Shown here: piece by piece, positions 27,099 through 36,600 of the stretch | Numbering within the stretch: the first letter of the stretch is position 1 | How the letters are laid out: each line of letters opens with the position of its first letter | DNA from: JACKBJ01 sp964549495 | GTDB lineage: Bacteria > Chloroflexota > Anaerolineae > Epilineales > Epilineaceae | Assembly: GCA_964549495.1 (NCBI GenBank) | Contig: CAZJWJ010000044.1 | Coordinates: 1 to 40,364, forward strand | Direction of reading: 5' to 3' | DNA: 40,364 nucleotides | Translations under genes and position numbers: made by a program | Notes under the pieces: model-generated | What the model was told of the DNA's origin: nothing | Seen by the model: the letters and a program-made list of their open reading frames with translations, nothing else | The model's database searches: none

Positions 27099-28274
27099 TC
27101 AGCCCGCGGGTTCCTGACCGTCGGAGGGCTCCGCGTCGAGCGGCAGGCCGGCGCTCTCGCGGCGGGCCTCGTAGCGTCGCTTGGCCAGGGCGCGCAGGTC
27201 CGCCACCAGGTCGCTCTCGTCGGTGATCTCGATGCCCAACAGGGTCTCGATCGAGTCCTCCATGGTCAGGATGCCGGCCGTGCCGCCATACTCGTCGACC
27301 ACCAGGAACATGTGATCGCGGCGGTTGGAGAACTCGTCCAGTGCCTGGGCCACGCTCATCGTCTCGGGCACGGTGTGCAAGGGGCGGCGCAGCTCGGAAA
27401 GGGCCTTCTCGCGCTGCCCGCGGGCCGCGGCGTTCATGATGTCCAAGCGCAGGACGAAGCCGGTCACGTCGTCGATGTCCTCGCCGAAAATGGGAATGCG
27501 CGAGTAGCGCAGCGGCCGTTGGTCGGCCACCACCGCTCCGATGGTGGTCGACTCGGGCAGGCTGCTGACCACGATGCGCGGGGTCATGATGTCGCGTACC
27601 TTCACCCCGTCCAGGCGCAGGAGGTTGTTGAAGATGCGGTGTTCGCGCTCGGCGATCGATCCCTCGCTGCGGCTGAGCGCGGCCAGGGCCTGCAGCTCGA
27701 TGCGGCTGACCACCGGCGAGCGCTCCTTGGGTGAGATCAGCCGCGTCAGCTGCTCCAGGATCCAGACCATCGGCAAGAGCAGCTTGACCAGGACGTCGAT
27801 GGCGTAGGCCGAGAAGGGGGTCAGCTGCTTCCAGTAGTTGGCGCCGATGGACTTGGGGATGATCTCGGAGAAGACCAGGATCAAGAGCGTCAGGATGGCG
27901 GCCACGATGGCTTCCGACTCGCCGTAGAGTCCCTTGGCCTGGGCGCCGGCGCCGACCGAGCCGGCGGTGTGGGCCACGGTGTTCAGGGTCAGGATGGCGC
28001 TGATGGCGCGCTCGATCTCGATCTTGTGATGCTGCATCAGCCGGCCGGCCCGCTTGCCCTGGTCGATCAGCACTTGGATATGCGAGCGCGAGCAGGATAG
28101 GAGCACCGCTTCGAGCACCGAGCAGAGAAAGGAGAAGGCCAAGGCCAGGAGAATGTAGGCCAAGAGCTTGCCGATGCTGGCGTTGGGGTCGGCCGCGCCG
28201 CCCGTGGCAGCCGCGACGCGCCACAGGGCATCCCAATTCCCGGGCGAGGTCGGCCCGAGCGATGCGAAGAACAT
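27099..28274 (-). CDS. CNNM/CBS domain membrane protein (CorC/HlyC-like, truncated type)
   Basis: A 391-residue protein. Residues 34-195 form the CNNM (DUF21) domain, with helices around LLAYILLALAFSFLCSVLEAVLLS, LTLNTVAHTAGSVGAG, AILTLLILVFSEIIPKSIG and KLLLPMVWILEQLTRLI. Two CBS domains follow at about 225-345 (VRDIMTPRIVVSSLPE, LHTVPETMSVAQALDEF, DHMFLVVDEYGGTAGILTMED). The CorC_HlyC domain usual after the CBS pair is missing; the protein ends in a short charged tail. The family is tied to magnesium and other divalent cation efflux or homeostasis, with ATP binding to the CBS pair. It lies 4 bp after the DNA glycosylase gene on the same strand. Confidence 0.9.
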   Translation of the reverse strand: MFFASLGPTSPGNWDALWRVAAATGGAADPNASIGKLLAYILLALAFSFLCSVLEAVLLSCSRSHIQVLIDQGKRAGRLMQHHKIEIERAISAILTLNTVAHTAGSVGAGAQAKGLYGESEAIVAAILTLLILVFSEIIPKSIGANYWKQLTPFSAYAIDVLVKLLLPMVWILEQLTRLISPKERSPVVSRIELQALAALSRSEGSIAEREHRIFNNLLRLDGVKVRDIMTPRIVVSSLPESTTIGAVVADQRPLRYSRIPIFGEDIDDVTGFVLRLDIMNAAARGQREKALSELRRPLHTVPETMSVAQALDEFSNRRDHMFLVVDEYGGTAGILTMEDSIETLLGIEITDESDLVADLRALAKRRYEARRESAGLPLDAEPSDGQEPAG

Positions 28275-28278
28275 GCGC

Positions 28279-29028
28279 CTATCTTAGCATCGGACGCGAA
28301 AGGTTCGGATCATCAGCCAGTCCGAAGCGCCAAGGCATCGAGAGCCAGGGCTCCGGGGTCCGGCCCAGGCCGATGCGCGGGCCGCGGGCGACGGCCTCGG
28401 ATGTCGGCGGTGCACCCGGCTCGACCCACAAGGTCGTGGCCGGATTGCAGAGGTCCAGGCCGTCCTGGCGCCGATCGATGGCCAGGGCCTGGCTCAGGCG
28501 GGCCGGACCGCTGCACCAGTCGTGCGCCGGTCGCGGCCGGCCGTCTGGCCCGACGCGCCTGGCGGCCATGCGCTCGAGGCCCTCCTCGGGGGCCAGGGCG
28601 CGGATGAGGACCCCGTTGGCCCGGCCGCTCTGCCCGGTGATCAGGTTGAGCATCCAATGCATGCCGTAGGTGAAGTAGACGTAGGCGAAGCCCGGCGCGC
28701 CGAACATCACCGCCGTGCGCGGGCTGGGGCGGCCGCTCTTGGCATGGCAAGCCAAGTCGGGCTCCTCGGCGTCGCAATAGGCCTCGGTCTCGACGATGCG
28801 GCCGGAGAGGCGCCGGCCCGCGTCCAAGCGCACCAGGCGGCGCCCGATCAGGTCGCGGGCCACCTCGCGCGCCGGCCGGGCATAGAAGTCCCGTCCCAGT
28901 CGCCGATCGGCCGGCGTCGATCCGGTGGCCGGCACCACGGCGCTCGGCGCCGCCGCCGCGTCCTTCGCAGCAGGTGGGTTCGCCTCGGCCGGGCTCGCCT
29001 CGACCGGGCTCGCGCCGATGTCGCTCAA
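28279..29028 (-). CDS. 3-methyladenine DNA glycosylase (AAG/MPG family)
   Basis: A 249-residue protein. The family core begins near residue 53 (RRLGRDFYARPAREVARDLIGRRLV) and continues with GRIVETEAY, ACHAKSGRPSPRTAVMFGAPGFAYVYFTYGMHWMLNLIT and GVLIRALAPEEGLERM, all typical of alkyladenine glycosylases, which excise alkylated purines. The core length of about 195 is normal. The frame upstream has no ATG. A TTG at 29028-29026 overlapping the stop of the glutamate-synthase gene is the longest likely start and would add a low-complexity Ala/Pro/Ser stretch of 50 residues; a GTG near 28940 is an alternative that removes most of it. The gene is probably translationally coupled to its upstream neighbour. 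Confidence 0.88.
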   Translation of the reverse strand: MSDIGASPVEASPAEANPPAAKDAAAAPSAVVPATGSTPADRRLGRDFYARPAREVARDLIGRRLVRLDAGRRLSGRIVETEAYCDAEEPDLACHAKSGRPSPRTAVMFGAPGFAYVYFTYGMHWMLNLITGQSGRANGVLIRALAPEEGLERMAARRVGPDGRPRPAHDWCSGPARLSQALAIDRRQDGLDLCNPATTLWVEPGAPPTSEAVARGPRIGLGRTPEPWLSMPWRFGLADDPNLSRPMLR

Positions 29029-30566
29029 CTTGCTTGCACCGGCTGCTGCATGATCGCCCGGATGGCCGCCCGATCCTCCGCCGAGGGCCGGCCCCAATCC
29101 GGCTGGTAGCCGAAGAGATCCATGGGCGTGCGGGCGCCGAAGTGATCGTCGAGGATCTCGAAGCGGTCGGGCTCGATCAGGCCGGGATGGACATGGCCGG
29201 AGGCGTGGCTGAGGGCCAGCAGCTCCTTGCGCAGGACCATCATGTAGTTGGCCAGGCGGGCCGCCTTGTCCGAGGGCACCAGGCCGCGCACCAGCCAGGG
29301 GCTCTGGGTGGCCACGCCGGTGGGGCAGTGGCCGGTATGGCATTTCTGGGCCTGGATGCAGCCGATGGCCAGCATGGCCTCGCGGGCCACCCCGATGCAA
29401 TCGCAGCCCAGCGAGAAGGCCAGAAAGGCGTTCTGCGGCAGGCCCAGCTTGCCCGATCCGACGAAGACGATCCGCTCGTGCAGTCCCTGCTCGGCCATCT
29501 CGCGATAGACCCGGGTGAAGCCCAGCTTGAAGGGAAGCGAGACGTGGTCGCTGAAGGCCAGGGGCGCCGCGCCGGTGCCGCCTTCGCCGCCGTCGACGGC
29601 GATGAAGTCGACGCCCCGCTCGGAATGGGCCATCAGATGGGCCAGCTCGTTCCAGAAGCGCAGGTCGCCGACGGCCGACTTGATGCCCACCGGCAGGCCG
29701 GTCTCCTCGGCCAGCATCTCGACGAAGTCGAGCAGCTCGTCGGCGCTGCCGAAGGCGCTGTGGTAGGAGGGGCTGTGCACGGTCCGGCCGACCGGGATGC
29801 CGCGGATGCGAGCGATCTCCGGGGTGACCTTCTCGGCCGGCAGGATGCCGCCCACCCCCGGCTTGGCACCCTGGCTGAGCTTGATCTCGATGGCCCGCAC
29901 CGGCGCCGAGGCCAGGGTCTCCTTCAGGCGCTCCAGCGAGAAGCGCCCCCGCTCGTCGCGGCAGCCGAAGTAGCCGGTGCCGAACTGGAAGATCAGCTCG
30001 CCGCCGTGGCGGTGATGATCGGAGATGCCGCCCTCGCCGGTGTTGTGCAGGCAGCCGGCGAGGGCGCAGCCGCGGTTCAAGGCCTCGACGGCCGGCCCGC
30101 TCAGCGAGCCGAAGCTCATCGCCGAGGTCTGGACCACCGAGCGCGGGCGAAAGGCCCGGCGCCGCCCGCGCGCCGCGCCCAAGACCTTGGCGCAGGGGAT
30201 CGGGTAGTCGCGATCCGGGCCCTCGAATCCCTCCGGCGGCGGCTTGGGCAGGCTCTCGTGCTTGACGATCAGGTAGTTGGGCGCCGTCTCCAGATCGTTG
30301 TCCGTCCCGAATCCGAAGTAGTTGTTCTGGCGCTTGGCCGAGGCGTAGACCCAACGGCGCTGGTCGCGGCTGAAAGGCCGCTCCTCGTCGTTGTCGGTGA
30401 CGATGTACTGCCGCAGCTCGGGCCCGCAGGCCTCCAGGATGTAGCGCAGGTGGCCGACCAGCGGGAAGTTGCGCAGGATGGCGTGCTGGGGCTGCCAGAG
30501 GTCGTAGACCACCACCCCGGCCAGGACGGCCAGGATGATGGCCAAGGCGATCTGTAGACTGGTCAT
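29025..30566 (-). CDS. FMN-binding glutamate synthase-like protein, membrane-anchored
   Basis: A 513-residue protein. Residues 4-24 are a hydrophobic helix (LQIALAIILAVLAGVVVYDLW). The rest matches the synthase (FMN) domain of glutamate synthase: MSFGSLSGPAVEALNRGC, HNTGEGGISD, EIKLSQGAKPGVGGILP, DFIAVDGGEGGTGAAPL and VFVGSGKLGLPQNAFLAF. The cluster motif CIQAQKCHTGHCPTGVATQ keeps the C-x5-C-x4-C spacing of the 3Fe-4S ligands. It lacks the amidotransferase domain, so it belongs to the stand-alone membrane branch, whose reaction is unknown. The ATG at 30566 is preferred because AGGAAGG is close upstream; an ATG at 30593 lacks a ribosome site. Confidence 0.9.
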   Translation of the reverse strand: MTSLQIALAIILAVLAGVVVYDLWQPQHAILRNFPLVGHLRYILEACGPELRQYIVTDNDEERPFSRDQRRWVYASAKRQNNYFGFGTDNDLETAPNYLIVKHESLPKPPPEGFEGPDRDYPIPCAKVLGAARGRRRAFRPRSVVQTSAMSFGSLSGPAVEALNRGCALAGCLHNTGEGGISDHHRHGGELIFQFGTGYFGCRDERGRFSLERLKETLASAPVRAIEIKLSQGAKPGVGGILPAEKVTPEIARIRGIPVGRTVHSPSYHSAFGSADELLDFVEMLAEETGLPVGIKSAVGDLRFWNELAHLMAHSERGVDFIAVDGGEGGTGAAPLAFSDHVSLPFKLGFTRVYREMAEQGLHERIVFVGSGKLGLPQNAFLAFSLGCDCIGVAREAMLAIGCIQAQKCHTGHCPTGVATQSPWLVRGLVPSDKAARLANYMMVLRKELLALSHASGHVHPGLIEPDRFEILDDHFGARTPMDLFGYQPDWGRPSAEDRAAIRAIMQQPVQAS

Positions 30567-30666
30567 GACCTTCCTCGGCGCGGTCGGAGGCATCGCGGCT
30601 CGCGATGGCTGCGATCATAGGGATGGCATCCGGGTCGGGCAAGCCTTGGGGTGACCGGACGGATTC

Positions 30667-30696
30667 TTGGAAGCGATGACCGGATTGCGATAGCAT
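30667..30696 (+). promoter_or_regulatory. Candidate promoter close to the PBP1C start
   Basis: TTGGAA (30667-30672) and TAGCAT (30691-30696), 18 nt apart, match consensus boxes at four of six positions. Transcription from it would begin within a few bases of the ATG at 30706, so the mRNA could be leaderless. This would explain why no ribosome site is visible. The boxes are weak. Confidence 0.25.
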
Positions 30697-30705
30697 TTGC
30701 GGGAC

Positions 30706-33459
30706 ATGCGTGCTGGCAGCAGCTCACGAAGCTCTGACGAGGGACTTGCCCCGGCCAGATCCCGTACGCCGCGATTCGCTCGACGCTTGCGGCTTGTGGT
30801 GACGGGAACGGTGCTGGGCCTGGCCTTGGTCGCCGGCGCGCGCTGGCTCTTGGTGGACCTGCCCGATCCGGCTCGCTTGGTCGAACGCAGCTCTCGGGAG
30901 ACCAGCAAGATCTACGATCGGCGCGGCCGCCTGCTCTACGAGATCCTCGACCCGCGCTCCGGGCGGCGCAGCCGGGTAGACCTGGAGTCGCTGCCCACGA
31001 GCCTGCCGGCCGCCGTCATCGCGGTCGAGGACGCCGGCTTCTACGACAATCCCGGCGTCGACGCGCGGGGCATCGCCCGCGCCCTGTGGCAGATGGCCCG
31101 CGAGCGGCGCATCGTCTCCGGTGGCAGCACCATCACCCAGCAGCTGGCGCGCCAGGTGCTGATGGAGCCCGAGGAGCGCCTGGCGCGCAGCCCGCGCCGC
31201 AAGCTGCGCGAGATGATCCTGGCCCTGCGCATCCACCGGCGCTATCCCAAGGACCGGGTGCTCGAGCTCTACCTCAACGAGGTCTACTTCGGGCAGCTGG
31301 CCTACGGCGTCGAGGCCGCCGCTCGGACCTACTTCGGCAAGCCGGCCCGCGCGCTCGATCTGGCCGAGTCGGCCCTCCTGGCCGGCCTCATCCAGTCGCC
31401 GGCCCGCTACAACCCGCTGGTCGACCTGGATGCGGCGCGGGCCCGTCAGGCGGTGGTGCTCGACCTGATGGTCGAGGCCGGCCTGGCCGAGCGCGGGGCG
31501 GCCGAGCTGGCCAAGCGCCAGCCCCTGCAGCTGGCCGGCGGCAACGTACCCCTCGAGGCGCCGCATTTCGTCAGCTGGGTCGAGAGCCGCCTCGAGCTGC
31601 GCTTCGGCGCCGAGCGGCTCCACGCCGGCGGGATGCACATCGTCACCACCTTGGATCTGGATCTGCAGCGGGCCGCCGAACGCATCCTGGCCAGCCGGGT
31701 GGCCGAGCTGGCACGGCGCGAGCCGGGCAAGCCGGATCACCAGGCCGGCAGCGCCGCCCTGGTGGCCCTGGAGCCGGAGACGGGCGCGCTGCGGGCCATG
31801 GTCGGCAGCGCCGATTACTTCGATCCGGAGATCGACGGCGCGGTCAACGTGGCCCTGGCCCTGCGGCAGCCCGGCTCGAGCATCAAGCCGCTGACCTATG
31901 CCGCGGCCTTCGATCCCGGGCGCTGGGGTGTCCAGCCGCCGGCCGCGCCCGGCGCGCCGCCCCGCCTGCCCTTCTCGCCGGCCACGGTGCTCCTGGACAT
32001 CCCGCGCAGCTTCACCACCCGCGAGGGCGAGCCCTACCGACCGCTCAACTACGATCGCAAGTGGCATGGCCCCTTGGCCCTGCGCCGCGCCCTGGCCACC
32101 AGCTCGAACATGGTGGCGGTCGAGGTGCTGGACGCCATCGGCCTGCCGGCCCTGCTCGATACCGCCGAGGGATTGGGCATCACCAGCCTGGGCGATCGCG
32201 ACCGCTACGGGCTGGCATTGACCCTGGGCGGGGGCGAGGTGCGGCTGCTCGAGCTGACGGCCGCCTACGCCGGCCTGGCCGCCGGCGGGCGGCGGGTGAC
32301 GCCCGAGCCCATCCTGGCGGTGCTGGACGGCGACGAGGTGGCGGACTTCGAGGCCGGCCGGCGCGACTGGTCCGAGCTGGAGCATGGCGATTCCCGTTCG
32401 GGTGGCGCGGCCGACGACCCTTCCGCCCGGCAGGTCGTCGACCCGCGCGCCGCCTGGCTGGTCACCGACATCCTGGCCGACGACGCGGCCCGCCTGCCGG
32501 CCTTCGGCGAGGCCAGCGTGCTGCAGCTCGACTGGCCGGCGGCGGCCAAGACCGGCACCACCACCGACTTTCGCGACAACTGGACCCTGGGCTACACGCC
32601 CGATTTGGCCACCGGCGTCTGGCTGGGCAACGCCGATGGCCGGCCCATGCGCTGGATCAGCGGCATCACCGGCGCCGGGCCCATCTGGCGCGACTTCATG
32701 CAGCAGGCCCACCTGGGCCGGCCGCGCCGCGACTTCGAGCGGCCCGATGGCTTGACGCGGGTCGAAGTCTGCGAGGCCGGCGGCCTGTTGGCCGGCCCCG
32801 ACTGCCGCCGGCCGCGGCGCGAATGGTTCATCGAGGGCACCGAGCCCCGCATTCAAGATCCCTCCTACCAGGCCCTGGACGTCGACGCCCGCACCGGCTT
32901 GGCCTGGACCGAGGGCTGCGCCGGCTCGTCCCTGCGCCGCGTCTTTCGCATCCTGCCGCCGGAGGCCCGCGACTGGGGCCGCTCGGCCGGCATCCAGGCG
33001 CCGCCCGAGCGCGACTGTCTGGGCCGGCCGGTTCGGGTCGGCCTCGGCCTTCCAGCGGAGGGTTCCAGAGTCGCCGCGGACCGATTCGAGACGAGGGATG
33101 ATCCGCACCTCACGGCGAGCATCTCCGCTCGGGAGGACGGGAAGGGGGCCGGCCAGCCGGCCCTGCGCCTGAGCAGTCCCGCACCGGGCAGCCGCTTCGC
33201 GCTCTCGCCGCGGCTGCCGGCATCCTCCCAGCGCATCGAGCTGGCCGCCCTGCCCTTGCTCGAGGCCGATCTGCAGGGGATCGCCCTGGAGGTCGACGGC
33301 GCCGTCGTCGCCCGCCCCGAGCGGGCGCCCTACCGCACGCTATGGCCTTTGGAGGTCGGTGTGCACGAGGTCCGCGCGGTGGCCGAGACCCGAGATGGCC
33401 GGCGTCTGGTCTCCGATCTCGTCCGCTTCGAGGTCGTCGAGGAGGACGAGGTCGAATGA
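30706..33459 (+). CDS. pbpC: Penicillin-binding protein 1C (transglycosylase-transpeptidase)
   Basis: A 917-residue bifunctional enzyme. A basic N-terminus and membrane helix (28-50) are followed by the GT51 glycosyltransferase domain: catalytic Glu108 in VEDAGFYDNPGVDARG, GGSTITQQLARQ, and the ELYLNEVYFG segment. The transpeptidase domain has SSIK (Ser near 391), the SSN motif in ATSSNMVAVE and KTGTTTD near 615. A BiPBP_C-like domain covers the last 110 residues (LRLSSPAPGSRFALSP...IALEVDGAVV). It builds and cross-links peptidoglycan. It is followed, 175 bp downstream on the same strand, by the alpha-2-macroglobulin gene, the same pairing as pbpC-yfhM in Escherichia coli. The start is the ATG at 30706; a TTG nine bases earlier is possible. 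Confidence 0.93.
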   Translation: MRAGSSSRSSDEGLAPARSRTPRFARRLRLVVTGTVLGLALVAGARWLLVDLPDPARLVERSSRETSKIYDRRGRLLYEILDPRSGRRSRVDLESLPTSLPAAVIAVEDAGFYDNPGVDARGIARALWQMARERRIVSGGSTITQQLARQVLMEPEERLARSPRRKLREMILALRIHRRYPKDRVLELYLNEVYFGQLAYGVEAAARTYFGKPARALDLAESALLAGLIQSPARYNPLVDLDAARARQAVVLDLMVEAGLAERGAAELAKRQPLQLAGGNVPLEAPHFVSWVESRLELRFGAERLHAGGMHIVTTLDLDLQRAAERILASRVAELARREPGKPDHQAGSAALVALEPETGALRAMVGSADYFDPEIDGAVNVALALRQPGSSIKPLTYAAAFDPGRWGVQPPAAPGAPPRLPFSPATVLLDIPRSFTTREGEPYRPLNYDRKWHGPLALRRALATSSNMVAVEVLDAIGLPALLDTAEGLGITSLGDRDRYGLALTLGGGEVRLLELTAAYAGLAAGGRRVTPEPILAVLDGDEVADFEAGRRDWSELEHGDSRSGGAADDPSARQVVDPRAAWLVTDILADDAARLPAFGEASVLQLDWPAAAKTGTTTDFRDNWTLGYTPDLATGVWLGNADGRPMRWISGITGAGPIWRDFMQQAHLGRPRRDFERPDGLTRVEVCEAGGLLAGPDCRRPRREWFIEGTEPRIQDPSYQALDVDARTGLAWTEGCAGSSLRRVFRILPPEARDWGRSAGIQAPPERDCLGRPVRVGLGLPAEGSRVAADRFETRDDPHLTASISAREDGKGAGQPALRLSSPAPGSRFALSPRLPASSQRIELAALPLLEADLQGIALEVDGAVVARPERAPYRTLWPLEVGVHEVRAVAETRDGRRLVSDLVRFEVVEEDEVE

Positions 33460-33461
33460 TT

Positions 33462-33475
33462 TTCCGGGCCCGGAA
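33462..33475 (+). promoter_or_regulatory. Perfect 14-bp palindrome after pbpC
   Basis: TTCCGGGCCCGGAA lies two bases after the pbpC stop and 160 bp before the A2M start. It could be part of a control site for the A2M gene or of transcript processing. There is no T-run, so it is not a normal terminator. Confidence 0.3.
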
Positions 33476-33603
33476 TCAGGTTGCTTTCGAACCCGAGGTC
33501 TCCTGCGCGGCCGGCAGGCGTCTCGGCAGCATGCATTGGTGCGGACCGGACGAAGCGGGCGCATCGCGCCCGACGGCCGGTCCATCGCGATCGATGAGCA
33601 GAT

Positions 33604-33619
33604 CGGCGCAGCTGCGCCG
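33604..33619 (+). promoter_or_regulatory. Palindromic hairpin just before the A2M ribosome site
   Basis: CGGCGCAGCTGCGCCG is a perfect palindrome that can fold as a 6-bp GC stem with an AGCT loop. It ends one base before the ribosome site (GAGGAGGAG, 33621-33629) of the A2M gene. Such a stem may protect or limit access to the site; whether it regulates is unknown. Confidence 0.35.
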
Positions 33620-33634
33620 CGAGGAGGAGTCGAG

Positions 33635-36600
33635 ATGAAGCAGCGAGGATCGTCTTTCGACCATGCAGTCCGGAGGCCGTCCGCCTCTCGTCGCGATGTC
33701 CCTGGACCTGGGAGCCGCTTCGGAGTCCGGGGGCGGTTGCTGTCGACCTGCCTGCTGCTGCTGGCGATGCTGCTGGCGCCGGCGGCCTGCAAGAAGGGAC
33801 CCACCGAGCCGCCGCCGACGCCGGATGCCAGCGCCTTGGAGGGATCCGAAGCGGCCCTGGTCGGCGGCCGGCCCGCGCTACCGCCGCGTTCGGCAGGACT
33901 GGCGCAGATCTCGGTCTTCCCCGAGGTCGACGCGCCCCTGGCCCTGCTGCGCAGCGAGCCGGCCGACGGGGCCGAGGGCGTGGCCGTCGGCGCCGAAGAG
34001 GCGCGCATCGTCCTGCGCTTCAACCACCCGGTGGTGCCCTTGGTGACCGCCGGGCAGCAGGACGATCTGCCGACGCCGGCCCGCATCGAACCGGCCATCG
34101 AGGGGGCGGGCGAGTGGCTCGACAGCTCGACCTGGCTTTACACGCCCGCGGAGGATCTGCGTCCTTCGACCGAGTACCGGGTGGAGATCGACGGGGATCT
34201 CGAGGACCTGCTCGGTGCTCGACTCGGAGAGGACAGGAGCCTCGGCTTCACCACCGCCTGGCCGGCGGTGCTGCGCAGCCGGCCGGAGTCCGGCGCCATC
34301 GACGCCGGCGCCACGATGCCCATTTCGGTCACCTTCAACCAGTCCATGGATCGCGCCTCGACCGAAGCGGCCTTCGGCTTGCGCTCGGCCGGGGAGGGGG
34401 GCGAGGTAGACGGCGACTTCCGCTGGGACTCGGATCGAACCCTGATCTTCGAGCCGGCGGCCGCCCTCGAGCGCGCGACGCGCTACGAGGTCACGATCGC
34501 GGCCGGGGCCGAAGCGGCCGGCGGCGGGGCCGAGAGCCCCGAGCCGACGACCTGGGGCTTCGAGACGGCGCCCCGTCCGCGTCTGCTGCGCAGCGTCCCG
34601 GCCGATGGGGAAGAGGCCTCGACCGCCCTGCGCGGCGGCGACCTCACCCTGGTCTTCAACACCCCGATGGACCGCGAGGCGCTGACGGTCACCATCCAGC
34701 CGACCATCACCAACCAGGGCTTGTGGCTGAGCGAGGACGGCCGCGAGGCGCATGTGACCGGCGGCTGGCTGGCCTCGCGCGAGTATACGGTCACCCTGCC
34801 GGCCGATACGCCGGCCCGCAGCGGCGACGAACTGGGCGAGCCGGTGACGATCCGCTTCGGGGTGGCGCCGATGGCGCCCTACTTCAGCCTGCGCACCACT
34901 GGCCGCTTCACCCACTTCGAGGCTTCCGAGCCGGTCGAGGTCTACGGCGACGCGATGAACCTCGAGGCGGCCGAGCTGGCGCTCTACCGGCTCGATGCCG
35001 AGCAGTTCCTGCGCTTGACCTCCGGCGAGGATCGCTGGCAGGCCATCGATCAACTCGCACCGGGCTCCGACAGCCTGCTGAGGCGCTGGGATCTGGACAC
35101 CCGCGCGCCGGTGGACGTCGGGCGGCGGATCTCGGTGACCCTGGCGGCCGAGGGCGCCTCGCGCCTGCCGGCCGGCGTCTACTACCTGGAGTCCGGCGAG
35201 GCCGACGCGCCTGCCGAGGGCCGCGGCCGGACGGTGCTCACGGTCTCGGACGTCAACCTGACGCTCAAGCAGGCGCCGGAGGAAGTGCTGGTCTGGGCCA
35301 CCGACCTGTCGTCGGCCGAGCCGGTGGCCGGCCTGAGCCTGAGCGTCTTCGAGCAGCCCGGACAGCCCCTGGCCTCCGGCGTCACCGACGCCGACGGCAT
35401 CTTCCGCGCGCCGATCGAGCGCCGGCTGCGAGCCTGGGAACCCCTGGTCGTCCTCGGTCGACAGGGCGAGCAACTGGTGGCGGCGGTCAGCTCGGAATGG
35501 GCCACCGGCATCGAGCCCTATGCCTTCAACATCGGTTACGATCCGGAGCCGCGCGACTGGTACGGCACGGTCTACAGCGACCGGCCGCTCTACCGGCCGG
35601 GTCAGACGGTCCACTTCCGGGGCGCCTTGCGGGCCGACGAGGATGCCAGCTACCGCCTGCCCGAGCTGGACAGCGTGCGGGTGGTGGTGCGCGATCCCGA
35701 CTGGGAGCCCCTGCTCGAGGCCGATCTGCCCCTCTCGGACTTCGGGACCTTCGAGGGTTCGGTCGAGCTCTCGCCCTTGGCGCGGCTGGGCGGCTATCAG
35801 ATCGAGGTCTCCGTCGGCGGCTCCGAGGAAGCACGGGATGATGAAACGGAGCTGCCGCCAGTGGAGCCGCCCTCGCCGGAGCCGGTGACGGTGACCGGTG
35901 CCAGCTTCGACGTGCTGGCCTACCGCAAGCCGGACTTCGAGGTCGAGGTGACGACCGATCGGGCCGAGTACCTGCAGGGCGAGACGATCGACGCCAGCGC
36001 CACGGCCAGCTACTTCTTCGGCGGGCCGGTGGTCGACGCCGAAGTGCGCTGGCGCCTGCTCTCGGATGATTTCTTCTTCAGCCCGCCGGATGTCGAGGGC
36101 CGCTGGGATTGGATCGACTACGACCTGACCGAGGCGCGCATGGCCGACGCCCAGGGCGAGGTGGTGGCCGAAGGCCAGGGGCGGACGGACGCGGAGGGCC
36201 GTTTCGACTTCGAGGTTCCGGCCGACCTGAGCGAGTATCCGCTGGGCCAGGTCTTCACCATCGACGTCGAGGTGGTGGATCTGGACGGCCGGGCGGTGGC
36301 CGGGCGCAACAGCGCGGTGGTGCACAAGGCCGATCTCTACATCGGCCTGCGGCCGGAGGAATACGTCGCCGAGTCCGGCGAGCCGGCCGGCTTCCAGATC
36401 CTGGCCCTCGATCCCGAGGGCCGGCCGGTGGCCGATCGCGACATCGAGCTGCAGCTCTACCATCGCGAGTGGTACAGCGTGCGCGAGCGCCGCGAGGGCG
36501 GCGCCTACTTCTGGACCAGCGCCTACACCGACAGCCTGGTCAGCGAGCTGGAGGCCACGACCGACCAGGAGGGCCGGGCGCGCGTGGCGCCCCGCCCCGA

